NCBI GenBank assembly: GCA_033220425.1
Contig: CM065646.1
Span: 3,045,501 to 3,109,500 of the forward strand
Reading direction: 5' to 3'
Source of the DNA: Lepraria neglecta
Taxonomy: Eukaryota > Ascomycota > Lecanoromycetes > Lecanorales > Stereocaulaceae
Length of the DNA: 64,000 nt
In this document: positions 54,887 through 64,000 of the stretch, piece by piece
How the letters are laid out: each line of letters begins with the position of its first letter
How positions within the stretch are numbered: the first letter of the stretch is position 1
Translations under genes and position numbers: made by a program
Notes under the pieces: model-generated
The model's database searches: none
What the model was told of the DNA's origin: nothing
The model's input: the letters and a program-made list of their open reading frames with translations, nothing else

Positions 54887-55518
54887 GATGCATATGATGC
54901 ATGATTCGTTGGGGAAGCTACCGCGCAGGAGTGGTCATTTCGTGGAATACTGTCGGAGGTCAGATCAGCTCAGCGAAGGTTCTCGACTTAGGTTTTGCAA
55001 ACATCCTGGAGCTCTTACTCTTCAAAGCATTCGCGCGATATCTTGCAGCGCGCGAAATGTGACAGTCGGGTGGGTATTAGCCCTTGAATATGCTCCTCAA
55101 GCCGCGAGACGAATTTTGTCGTCTGCATGCGGTAGGGCTGACGCCCATTAAGGTTGCGGCTCGCCAGAAGCGCTCCCTAGAGCTTCCCCTCGAGCTCCAA
55201 CGGCCCCCAATGAATGCTCAGAAGCCAGCTCTGTTTTCTTTAGTTTCTTCACATATGAGCGGGAGATTCCCCGTCAGTTGCTCTTCCTCTTGGGAACATA
55301 TACGGCCTCGTTTACAAAGTGCCGGTACCAAATCCTATTTGGCCATACAGTATCCTGCTTCAGCGAGCTCTACATTCCTGGTGAAGCTTTAGAACAAACA
55401 AACCACAATAGCGCATCATGTCGAACGACGACGGCGATTGGAAGCCCAATGGAAGGCCACAATCGTGAGAAAGTCTGTTGCGGGATTTGCAGCATAAAGC
55501 TAATGGAGAAGCAGGACC
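54887..55518. promoter_or_regulatory. Divergent promoter region (BRD8-like/coiled-coil gene)
   Basis: 632 bases between divergent starts; no gene supported. Short plus-strand frames (55084-55565) show no domain. Confidence 0.4.
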
Positions 55519-56045
55519 ATGGCCAGAAACTTCTCGGCTTCTTTGAACGATGCGTTTGCCATTAACGACAGTAGCCTGGATGGCCTTGTGCAATCTGTTG
55601 AGCAGAAGTAAGCATACTGGTCTTCTTCCACGCTTTGTTACCCTCTGCTGTGTTCGTGTGCTGACAGACGACCAGAAAGCAAGCAGTGAACTCACAGAGC
55701 CAGGAGCTCGAAGCCCTCGAAGCCCGCTTGAGGGAGACTGAAGAGCGTCTAAAACAACGACAATCGAGGACATCATCCCCGGCAGGGAAGACCGGTGCAT
55801 CCAACTCCCCACACAGGCAGAAACCCCTGGGGGATACATTTGTAGGGCACCACAGCGATCGGACACAACCCCCAGCAGCTAGCCCTCTGGCTACGCAAGC
55901 TCCCACTACCCAATCAGTATCGGCAAGCACGATGTCACAATGGAGGCCTACAGCCCCGGAAGCATCTTCTGGAATGGGAAGAGATACTGGTGGCATGTCA
56001 ACCGATCAACGGAGTGGGCAACAGGACAGCCGCTATTCAGAGTAA
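55519..56045 (+). CDS. Small coiled-coil protein, conserved in fungi
   Basis: Exon 1 (55519-55607) encodes MARNFSASLNDAFAINDSSL, DGLVQSVEQK. A 68-bp intron with a perfect CTGAC branch joins to exon 2 (55676-56045), giving 152 residues. A short coiled coil, KKQAVNSQSQELEALEARLR then ETEERLKQRQS, is followed by a Pro/Ser/Thr-rich disordered tail. I recall similar N-terminal blocks in unnamed Pezizomycotina proteins. The function is unknown; a small adaptor role would be speculation. Confidence 0.7.
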
Positions 56046-57048
56046 TTGGAGAATGCCGCCACTAAATACAATTGCACGCGAACCACGCAGGACACTACAA
56101 TGGCATTCTAATCCTTACGGGTTTTACGAAAAACATTCTTGGACGGAGATAAACCATTGGCAACCATCGCTCTGTTTCCGTTATCATGGGCTGCTCAACC
56201 GCCCGCGCCGCACTGCATCGGAAACTAGGATAATGTTTTGTGCTAAAAGACCGAGCTTATTCGAAATATTTCGTCTGGTTCTTTCGAAGGCGACTGCTTG
56301 GATCCCTGCAGGCAGGGACTCTAGAGGCAATTTCTTTATTGCAACAACCAAAAGCAGCTTACATCCTTGAAAAATTCATGTCAAGACTGGCCAATAAGCA
56401 TCTGCAATTGTGCAGCTTCATTTCTTATCTTTTATACCCCCTGCCATCTCTAACGTACTTTTTTAGGCATGCCACCTGATGCATGTGATTGAGATTCTTT
56501 ACTAGGTCCTCGACAATAGAGGGTAACCTCCTTGGGAATGCGCTAGTCCCCATCTAAAGGTTAATGAGTTTGCTTGGACTTCGGGTCTACAAACATCGCC
56601 TCACTTCTTCTTCTCCTTCACTCTTCAACCATCCGTTCACACCCTTCCTTCATTATTCATTTGCGTTCTCATCTATCGTCTTCTATCTTAACTTCTCACT
56701 ATCTTCTTTTATATCCAGCATTAACATCTTTTCCTTTTAATTACTAGGAAGCATCCTTAGTCTTCACATCATTTTTAAACACTATTTCCATCCATTTTTG
56801 ACTGGTTCGAGGCGACCTCCTTCAACCATTTCCTTACTTGAAGGCTTCACAAGCTCCTGCATCGACTCTTCTCATTGAATTCAGCCGGTATGCCCACCAT
56901 GACCAGACTGAGCCAGCTCTTCAACTCTCAATTGCATCTTGTCTAACAATTGGGTAGCATGACATTTTAGCTAGCGTCATATTTACCTTCGCATTTTGCT
57001 CCGCATTATTTACAGCATCATTTTCAGCATCCTTATCCGTCTAAGACC
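56046..57048. promoter_or_regulatory. Long pyrimidine-rich promoter/leader
   Basis: From about 56590 to 57040 the plus strand is strongly C+T-rich (many TTC, CTT and TCC runs), the pattern of promoters and long 5' leaders of highly or conditionally expressed fungal genes. It precedes the small Ser-rich gene at 57049. Several ATGs lie within it, so upstream reading frames are possible. No other gene seen. Confidence 0.45.
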
Positions 57049-57405
57049 ATGTCGTCAATCCGCTCAACTCACTCTTCGTCCTCCCTCTTGACCACTGTCA
57101 CCAAAAGCTCCGGCGGCTCGCGCTCTGCTTCCTTGAGCTCCTCTTCCACGCTCTACTCCGAAGACGAGAATTCTCACAGCAAGAAAATCGGCCTCACACA
57201 GGACCTGACTATCTACGCTGATCTCAACAAGAGTGCGCCGACCAAGAAAGAGGCCAAGGCTAAGTCAAAGCCTAAGCGGAGCTGCCTCAACTTCAACGGT
57301 CAATTGGATTGGACCATGAGTAATCCGCAGACTTCCGGATCGAAGTATGGACATAAGAGGATGGGAAAGGGGATAGGCGCACCTACTGGATGCAGTCTTA
57401 TGTGA
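57049..57405 (+). CDS. Small Ser-rich basic protein, unnamed
   Basis: This is a 118-residue unbroken frame. The N-terminus is Ser/Thr-rich (STHSSSSLLTTVTKSSGGSR), followed by YSEDENSHSKKIGLTQDLTI, a Lys-rich segment (SAPTKKEAKAKSKPKRSCLN) and LDWTMSNPQTSGSKYGHKRM. The protein looks disordered. The long pyrimidine-rich leader upstream supports that it is expressed. No domain, signal peptide or membrane helix. The function is unknown. Confidence 0.55.
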   Translation: MSSIRSTHSSSSLLTTVTKSSGGSRSASLSSSSTLYSEDENSHSKKIGLTQDLTIYADLNKSAPTKKEAKAKSKPKRSCLNFNGQLDWTMSNPQTSGSKYGHKRMGKGIGAPTGCSLM

Positions 57406-58064
57406 TGAGCCGAGCTTGCGGACAAGAATGGACACAGGAAGCACATCACAATTCAATAATTTTGGGGCTTATGGTTTGGACATGGGACGACACGGCTTCA
57501 CGTTCATTTCACTTATGCATTCGTATATTGGACTAGCGCTCCATTTTACCGCCTTCTTTGGCTTTTCGCTCCTCGCACACTATATATGGTCTAGTTCACA
57601 AGCATTACGTTCAGCATTGTTTCGAGCGTGTCTGGTTCCAGAGGCAGAATATCAATCACCATCTACGACACATCTCTACCCACGCCTGGGTGATGCAGAT
57701 TCTATGGCCATCTACAACGCATCATCATCATGTCTCGAGCTGATGATGTCCTCGGCTACCTGATTTTGGCGCATTACTATCCTTATGTGCTGGTGTCAAG
57801 GCATTTGGACAGACTCCAAAATGGCTAGGACAATTGGAGGAAATGTATTCCGAAGTTCCTTACCGTACGTCGCTCATACTAGACATCACTTTCGCGCATC
57901 TTTCACCGTTTCGGACCATTTCTAGCTTGGACAGCTTTACATTTCTAGCTGACATCTTTACGTTTAGCAAAAAACACCGACATCATTAGTCAGCTCAGAC
58001 CAACGACCTCTTTCTCCTCTCTTTTGTGCCTGACCGCAACGTACTCTATACATCTAGACCATTC
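57406..58064. other. 3' intergenic between convergent genes
   Basis: 659 bases; a 115-codon frame at 57416-57763 has no recognisable features and is not called. Confidence 0.45.
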
Positions 58065-59524
58065 TTAGCCCTCTACCTCCTCAACCATCTTCCTCTCCTC
58101 AAAAATACTTCCAACGGGCTGCCCAAACCACTCTCCTGGAACTCCAATCCTACACCCTTCTTTGTCACTGATCCATCGTACGTAGACAGGATTCGCAGGC
58201 GGGATTTCTTCCTCCTGCATCTCTTGAGGGGATTCATCGCCATGTTCCTGTGCATTGATTTCTGCGGCTGAGATTTTGCCCCGGCGTTTGGGAGCTTGTT
58301 TCTTGAGTAGGCGATTTATGGTATCCATCTACGGATTATTCATTAGTGTCTGGAAGATGGTTCTGGTATATGTAGAAATGCATATCTCAAAGTGGGATAG
58401 CATAGAAGGTGGAAAACATAGCATCAAAATGATAAAAATTGGACAAACATACCTTCTCCTCTTCGTTGCGCTTCTCGCTAAGGTTCTTACGTCGTCTAGC
58501 CATTTCCGCCCGACGCATAGCATGTTCTTCAACTGTGAGATGCTTTTTTGTTTGAGGTTCTGATTGAAGTAGTTAGTCGCTCGCATGTCTGATGTAGATA
58601 CGGTGGGGAATGCATACCCATAGGCAATTGCAGAAAATCACCCCCCATAACCTGATCCAACCTGCTCCTCTGCCTCTTCGTCATCTTACTAACATCAGGC
58701 GTGCTGGCTCTACTGCCAGGGCTTCGACTGTCATCGTCTTGATCCATTTCATCGACATCTTCGCCTTCTGCGTCTTCCTCTCCCCCCTCGCCTTGTTCTT
58801 CATCGTCTTCAGATAGATCTGACAACTCTTCATCATCATCGTCCATTTCCATCTCCTTGGCCTCTACGCTCTTGATTTTAGCGTCTTGGGCGGGAGTGAC
58901 AGTGACAGTGGGCTTAGCCGTTGGACCTTTGACTTTGAGTACTGGCTGCTGTGAAGGCAGTAGTTGCCCATCGTCGGCGTCGTCGTCCATTTCCACGTCT
59001 CCATCGGCGTCTACGTCTGCATCCTCATCTTCTTCGTCGGCTTCCTCATCACTGCTTTCTTCGGGACCGCCGATTTGCTCCTCCTCTTCTTGCTCTTCTT
59101 CATCATCTTCATCTTCGACGTCGTCTACACTGGCGTCGACGTCCTCATCCTCCTCATCGTCCTCCTCATCACTCTCACTCTCAACCACGTACTTCTTGTT
59201 AGCGCGGCTTACCCTAGGGCCGCTTACAATCTCGCCTGTGGTGAGTGAATCTCTCAATTGAGCTGCAGCATTGCCACGTGATGTTGGCCGGGTATTCGAT
59301 GTGGCTTCCCGGAGCTTACTTGAAGGTATTTTGACCGTAAGGCGGAGAGCCTTTTTAGAATCGTCTGGCGAATTTGACTCATCGCGCGTTACTTTTACTA
59401 TCGAACCTGAAGCAGCAGCACCTGAGGCGGCGCGGCGTGGACGTGTTGATACTGGGGCTGCGGCTGGGGCACTGGGACCAGATGTCAGAGATGTGCGGGC
59501 TCGGAGAGAGCGCCGTTCCGGCAT
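58065..59524 (-). CDS. IES2: IES2, INO80 chromatin-remodelling complex subunit
   Basis: Exons 58618-59524, 58453-58559 and 58065-58328 give 425 residues. Exon 1 (MPERRSLRARTSLTSG) holds a long Asp/Glu-rich region (about residues 115-280) and ends MTKRQRSRLDQVMGGDFLQL. Exon 2 encodes the PAPA-1 type block KKHLTVEEHAMRRAEMARRR, KNLSEKRNEEEK. Exon 3 encodes MDTINRLLKKQAPKRRGKIS and VYVRWISDKEGCRIGVPGEW. These together are diagnostic of Ies2/INO80B. In the nucleus Ies2 stimulates the Ino80 ATPase and couples it to nucleosome sliding. The introns are 58 and 124 bp, the latter the longest I resolve here. Confidence 0.92.
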
Positions 59525-60545
59525 TGTGTCGTGAGTCTCGCAGCAATTGTGGAGATGTTTGAACAGCAAGGGTGGTGAAGAATGGAAGGCTTGAGGTTTT
59601 AAAACTCAAGAGTGAGTGAAATAGATAGTGCTTGAAGTTATACACTGCTAGTGCGCCTTGGGTGCAGGTGTCGTATTCAGAGTGGTAAAGTATGCAGCCA
59701 AGCTCAATAGTTCGGGGGGTTTCAAGGATGAAGAAGGGCGGAGAGGCAAAGAAGGGCGCAGAACAAAGATGCAGGGTGACGTTTCTGGACAGTAGGACAT
59801 GCAGTTCTCCTCGAATAAGGTGGACCCGTTTTATCCACGTTTCAAGTAATGGCATTTACCACATACGGGGGACGGGTGTGAAGATGGGTACGTACGTGTT
59901 TGCGGAATTCTTAGCACTGTTATTGCTGGGCACCTTCCCGAATCTTGCACCCTCGCCGTAGCTCTCACTGCGGTGGCGCTTATTGGGCCTGTCTCTCATC
60001 CTGCTGCCCTGAGGTGGCTAATTAAGAATGCACGATAGCAGTAGCGTCCGCTGCAACTTTGACAAGTCTCAGGCACCGGTTAGTTCCTTATCTTCATAAG
60101 TCTAATTTTATGCAAGAGATATATCGCTTTTAGACTGTTTCCCTCATACGTTTCAACGGAGAATCGACATTTGGGAGGAGCAATGGTTAAAATTCGCTAG
60201 ATTGCTTTCAGTTAGCTTACTATTGGATCCTTGCCGAGGTTGTTCCTCCGCATCAAGCTCCGCATGGTACACCCAACAGCACCGCATGCCTCACGATTCG
60301 CAAAATAATTCGGATACTTCCCCAACTTAGCATCCAATATACTTGACTGTGAGCGGTAAACCGTTGGAGACTTTGGGTCTCAGACCCGTGCAAAGTTCAA
60401 ATCGCTACTCCGTGGCACATTTTGCGGCCAATCTTGCAGTCGGAGCTGCACGACGAGATCTCGAGGGGCTACTGTCCGGACTCTTTGGCTGTCTGCGAGG
60501 CTGCTACATAGCATAACATGAACAACTGGAGGATCTAGCCTGAGA
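59525..60545. promoter_or_regulatory. Divergent promoter region (IES2/Pex14-like)
   Basis: 1.02 kb between divergent starts. No gene or RNA supported. Confidence 0.45.
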
Positions 60546-61619
60546 ATGAGCGACCAAGAGAAGCCCACAGCCAAGGGCACACCCTCATGGCAGCGTTTTG
60601 AAGCTTCGGATACATCAAATCCTGCAGGACAAGCACCACAAGGATCCAACGAGCAGACCGCTCCCGCAGATCGATCTTCGCTAATCGAGAAAGCTACTAA
60701 ATTCCTTGAGGACGATGACATCCGAGATGCTCCCATCGAACGAAAGCAATACTTCCTCGAGTCGAAAGGTCTAAACGAAAATGAAATTCGGGACCTAATC
60801 CAGAGGCAACCTACCGCCGAAGCAGAGGTCGCGGAGGGTTTTCAGCCAGAGCAGCAAGATGTTTCCCAGGTTGAATCCCCAAGACAGGACTCGAATGGCT
60901 CCTCAAATCCAGCGTCAACCACTTCTGCAAGGGATATTACCCCCGTCATCACCTATCCCGAATTCCTCATACACTCGCAAAAGCCACCACCACTGGTAAC
61001 AACCCAGCGGCTTCTGACAGCGCTCTACGTAGCTTTCGGCGCCGCTGCCACGATCTATGGAACAAGCAAATATACCGTCGAGCCTATGGTCGAAACCCTG
61101 ACCTCAGCACGACACTCCCTCTTCGACGCAGCCTCCACAAACCTATCTACGCTAAATGAGAAACTCGAAAAATCTGTCTCCAAGATCCCTGAAACATCAC
61201 TCAATCCAGATAACTACGATCTTGACTCTATAGATTCAGGCTCAGCCCGCTTTTTCAACCGCTCAGCTGCTACTCAGACTACGCCCCACCTCTCACGCTC
61301 GACATCCTCGAATTCCTCCGATCCTTCAGACACTCCTTCCTCCCCTTCATCAGCCCATGAAGCTGTCCTTTCCACCATTAAGAGCAGGCTGTCTGATCTT
61401 CTCCCAGCTGATGCGGAAGCATCGAGTCCGGTAAAAGACAGCATAGATGAGCTGCAGAAATACCTCGACGGATTGGCCTGTGGCGGTCTTCTGAGTCTGG
61501 ATGCAAAAGGAGACAAGCTGAAGGAGGATGCCGTTGCGAAGGTGAAGTCTGAGATTAGGGGTGTTAAGGGGATGCTTCTGAGCGCCAGGAATTTCCCCAG
61601 CGGTGTATCTGTGAGATGA
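60546..61619 (+). CDS. Pex14-family peroxin (Pex14/Pex33 type)
   Basis: This is a 357-residue single exon. The Pex14 N-terminal helical domain that binds Pex5/Pex19 is at about residues 47-82: RSSLIEKATKFLEDDDIRDA, PIERKQYFLESKGLNENEIR. Then come YPEFLIHSQKPPPLVTTQRL and a membrane helix, LTALYVAFGAAATIYGTSKY. A soluble part follows with SSNSSDPSDTPSSPSS and helical segments (SSPVKDSIDELQKYLDGLAC). By family it is a docking component of the peroxisomal matrix-protein importer. Filamentous fungi have both Pex14 and a second Pex14-like protein (Pex33); the long Ser-rich C-terminal part does not let me decide between them. Confidence 0.85.
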   Translation: MSDQEKPTAKGTPSWQRFEASDTSNPAGQAPQGSNEQTAPADRSSLIEKATKFLEDDDIRDAPIERKQYFLESKGLNENEIRDLIQRQPTAEAEVAEGFQPEQQDVSQVESPRQDSNGSSNPASTTSARDITPVITYPEFLIHSQKPPPLVTTQRLLTALYVAFGAAATIYGTSKYTVEPMVETLTSARHSLFDAASTNLSTLNEKLEKSVSKIPETSLNPDNYDLDSIDSGSARFFNRSAATQTTPHLSRSTSSNSSDPSDTPSSPSSAHEAVLSTIKSRLSDLLPADAEASSPVKDSIDELQKYLDGLACGGLLSLDAKGDKLKEDAVAKVKSEIRGVKGMLLSARNFPSGVSVR

Positions 61620-62490
61620 CACACCACGCGAAGGGCTTTTTACCGGTCATGGCAGGAGAAGGAACGGTGCATCGAGAGATTTTGAATTTCCCAGGGGTGG
61701 GAGCTCCCGGGTGTCAAACTAACTCGGACGCCTCCCCGTCTCGAAGCCCACAAAATCTCGCGAGAAGCACTGAATGGCGATATTCTCTCGGATAGAATCC
61801 CAAGAAGCCGTTCAACTGAAACTCAGCGACTGATTCTTTATACAGCTATTATCTGTGGCTAGCGCTACTAAAGGCGATTTTGTTGAACGCCTATCCGGAG
61901 TTTTTTGCTACCGGCTTTTCAAGCGAACGATTTATAACGATAGCATATTGGCGATTTGGAATTTCAGCATGTGCTCTGTGCGAGCATTTATATAGAAAAT
62001 GAGGCATTGTATCTTACGTTATCAACGGAACTTACAATCGCTAGAAGACTGTAGTCCCGAGAAGACACTATGAGCTAAGGTATCTCGGTGAAACCTCGGC
62101 CCAATGAATACTAGTGCGAAGCTTGGCGTTGTCTCTAAGCGAGGAAAATGCACACTTAGATCTCCCGAAACAACAGCTTCAACTTCACGATTCGACGAGA
62201 CGACAACCACATAACTCTGACTGCGCTGGTGGATGGCTGTTTAGAAGAAGGTGAGTCTTTTCCAATCGTCCAGCCTGTTTTGAGTCGCAGGGAGCAGCAT
62301 TCGTGCCTTTGAGAGGATCAAGATGCAACAGCATGTTGCGGCAACGCCAGCCTCTGAATCGCCCACCTACGCTTTCGACTGCACTTCGAGCACTCTCTCT
62401 CTCTACCCAACCTCATACGAGACTACAATGGTACTGTCGTGAACACGGCTAACATACCGAAATTACAGCCGTCACTGATCCACCGCAATC
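61620..62490. promoter_or_regulatory. Upstream region of ribosomal protein S8 gene
   Basis: 871 bases. The final ~280 bases hold the RPS8 promoter and leader; a GTGAGT at about 62250 and an ACAG at about 62464-62467 could bound a leader intron, common in ribosomal protein genes, but I cannot prove it. No other gene seen. Confidence 0.4.
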
Positions 62491-63166
62491 ATGGGTATCT
62501 CACGAGATTCCCGTCACAAGCGCTCAGCTACCGGCGCAAAGCGTGCCTACTACCGCAAGAAGAGGTACTCCTACACCCTCCTTCCCACCCCCCTCCCCAA
62601 ACCCGACCTGATCTAACATCAACAGAGCATTCGAGAAAGGCCGCCAACCAGCCAACACCCGGATCGGCGCCAAACGCATCCATCTCGTCCGCACCCGCGG
62701 CGGCAACACCAAATACCGTGGCCTCCGCCTCGAAGCCGGTAATTTCTCCTGGGGCTCCGAAGGCATAGCCCGCAAAGTCCGCGTCATCTCGGTGTCCTTC
62801 CATCCCTCGAACAACGAACTCGTGCGCACCAACACCCTCACCAAATCCGCCGTTGTACAAGTCGACGCCGCTCCTTTCCGCCAATGGTACGAGGCGCATT
62901 ACGGGAGCGCTTTGGGACGGAGACGTCAGGCGAAGACACAGAAGGAGGGCGAGGCGGAGGATGTGAAGAAGAGTAAGAGTGTGGAGAAGAAGCAGGCTGC
63001 GAGGATGGCGGCGGGGGGGAAGGTCGAGGCTGCGCTTGAGAGGCAGTTTGAGGCCGGACGGTTGTATGCTGTTGTTGCTTCGAGGCCGGGGCAGAGTGGA
63101 AGGGTGGATGGATATGTGCTTGAGGGGGAGGAGCTGGCTTTTTACCAGCGTGCTATTAGGAAGTAG
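62491..63166 (+). CDS. RPS8: 40S ribosomal protein eS8
   Basis: Exons 62491-62564 and 62626-63166 give 204 residues (yeast eS8 has 200). Exon 1 is MGISRDSRHKRSATGAKRAY then YRKK. A 61-bp intron with a TCTAAC branch joins in phase to AFEKGRQPANTRIGAKRIHL, VRTRGGNTKYRGLRLEAGNF, then VVQVDAAPFRQWYEAHYG. The Lys/Glu/Ala-rich eukaryotic insert (QKEGEAEDVKKSKSVEKKQA) and the conserved end ELAFYQRAIRK are present. It is a structural protein of the small subunit. The fungal intron after the KKR codon is typical. Confidence 0.96.
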
Positions 63167-63475
63167 AGGCTGGTTCGTCAGGCTTTGCAGACTATAGACG
63201 CTACTTGCATACATTGTGTACGCTTCAAAATCGAGCTCAAAATGCAATCACGAAACCCAAATTCAGACCCTAGTGTTTAGGCTATATGCCTAGACTTCCA
63301 ACGTCATCCGTCAACCAAAATCTTCTCAACCACATGGCAATCATGTGTAATTCCCCAATGACTCACCGCCAACCCCCAAGTAGACCACACAACTGCCACG
63401 AAGGCCATAGAAAGCTTCCTCCAGAGAAGCCCCTCCACGGCTAATCTCCCACTCTCCACTGATACCTCGAGGACC
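63167..63475. other. Intergenic
   Basis: 309 bases between RPS8 and the metallophosphoesterase; presumed terminator and promoter. Nothing else seen. Confidence 0.5.
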
Positions 63476-64000
63476 ATGTCCACCACCACCACGCCGCCAA
63501 CGGTCAAAACCCGTATCTGTATAATCAGCGACACCCACACCCGGGTCCCCAACTCCTCCAAAACGTCCAAATGTGCATACCGCGAGCCCTTCCCCACCGC
63601 CGATATCCTAATCCACTGCGGCGACATCACATCCACAGGGTTAGAGACCGAATATGAAGAAATGCTGGACTTCCTGAAACAGGCGAAGGCGGAATTGAAA
63701 TTGGTCATTGCGGGGAACCATGACATTACGCTGCATGAGGAGCTGTATTTGAAGAGGTTGAAGAGTAAGCATAAGAATGTGCCGGAGGATGTGGGGAAGA
63801 TTAGGGAGATGTGGATGGGTGAGGAGGCGAGGAGGTATGGGATTGTATATCTCGAGGAAGGGACGAGGACGTTTGAGTTGGGGAATGGGGCGAGGTTTAC
63901 GGTATGTCAAGGGACTCTTGTTTTCTCCAAGACTTAATGGAGGCTCGGGTGCTTGGTGCTTGGTGCTTGGTGCTTGGTGCTTGGTGCTTGGTGCTTGGTG
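63476..64000 (+). CDS. Calcineurin-like metallophosphoesterase, 5' part (runs off the window)
   Basis: The first exon (63476-63901) encodes 142 residues ending at a GTATGT donor. It carries the first metal-binding motifs of the metallophosphatase fold: RICIISDTHTR (DxH), DILIHCGDIT (GD) and LVIAGNHDITL (GNHD). The arrangement resembles MPPED/239AB-type phosphodiesterases common in fungi. The remaining His motifs must lie beyond the window. The stretch after 63901 is read as intron. It contains a heptamer tandem repeat that reaches the window edge. Substrate unknown. Confidence 0.85.
63948..64000 (+). repeat. Heptamer tandem repeat (GGTGCTT)n
   Basis: About seven and a half perfect copies of a 7-bp unit reach the window end, within the presumed first intron of the metallophosphoesterase gene. 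The true array length is not visible. Confidence 0.9.

Noticed and set aside
57416-57763. 115-codon frame with hydrophobic segments after the Ser-rich gene
   Set aside because: It sits in the 3' flank, has low-complexity His/Ser ends and no recognisable family.
58857-59261. Long plus-strand Ser-rich frames at 58857-59261 and nearby
   Set aside because: They are the antisense of the Asp/Glu-rich codon runs of IES2 on the minus strand.

Overview
This window is nuclear DNA of a filamentous ascomycete (Pezizomycotina). The evidence is short introns (about 43-124 bp) with GTRNGT-type donors and CTRAC-like branch points, a heterokaryon-incompatibility (HET) gene, a CYP65-like P450, a Pex14/Pex33-type peroxin and many conserved fungal housekeeping genes. 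Several protein features look like Leotiomycetes to me, but that is a weak inference. Exon structures below were built by eye from splice signals, reading phase and family conservation.

Housekeeping blocks. 0.5-5.6 kb: two divergent small proteins sharing a C-terminal beta-like tail, then an SPX phosphate transporter. 17.8-23.9 kb: TSR1 (40S maturation) head-to-head with DPH3 (diphthamide), and the AP-3 sigma subunit head-to-head with UTP7 (small-subunit processome). 25.5-27.9 kb: a cytochrome P450 and CTF8. 34.2-42.4 kb: a GYP5-like Rab GAP, a small conserved membrane protein and cytosolic leucyl-tRNA synthetase. 50-64 kb: a kynurenine aminotransferase-like enzyme, a BRD8-like bromodomain protein, small hypothetical proteins, IES2 (INO80 complex), a Pex14-like peroxin, ribosomal protein S8 and a metallophosphoesterase cut by the window edge.

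Accessory blocks. 6-8.1 kb holds a tRNA-like Pol III gene with a long insert, a GIY-YIG/zinc-knuckle gene and a frameshifted dehydrogenase remnant. 12-16 kb holds two members of a small unnamed membrane-protein family (start Met-Trp, one early intron, one membrane segment) next to a broken HET gene. 28.7-29.3 kb is a degenerate ~182-bp tandem repeat. 31.1-34.2 kb has no gene I can support. 42.4-49.0 kb is a cluster of further Met-Trp family copies, some intact and some broken, followed by a decayed multi-pass membrane protein gene.

The most notable signals are the Met-Trp small-protein family spread over two loci, the HET pseudogene whose four in-frame stops all fit C-to-T change in CpA context (RIP-like), two GC-AG introns with the identical donor GCATGT in unrelated genes, and the unusual tRNA-like locus.
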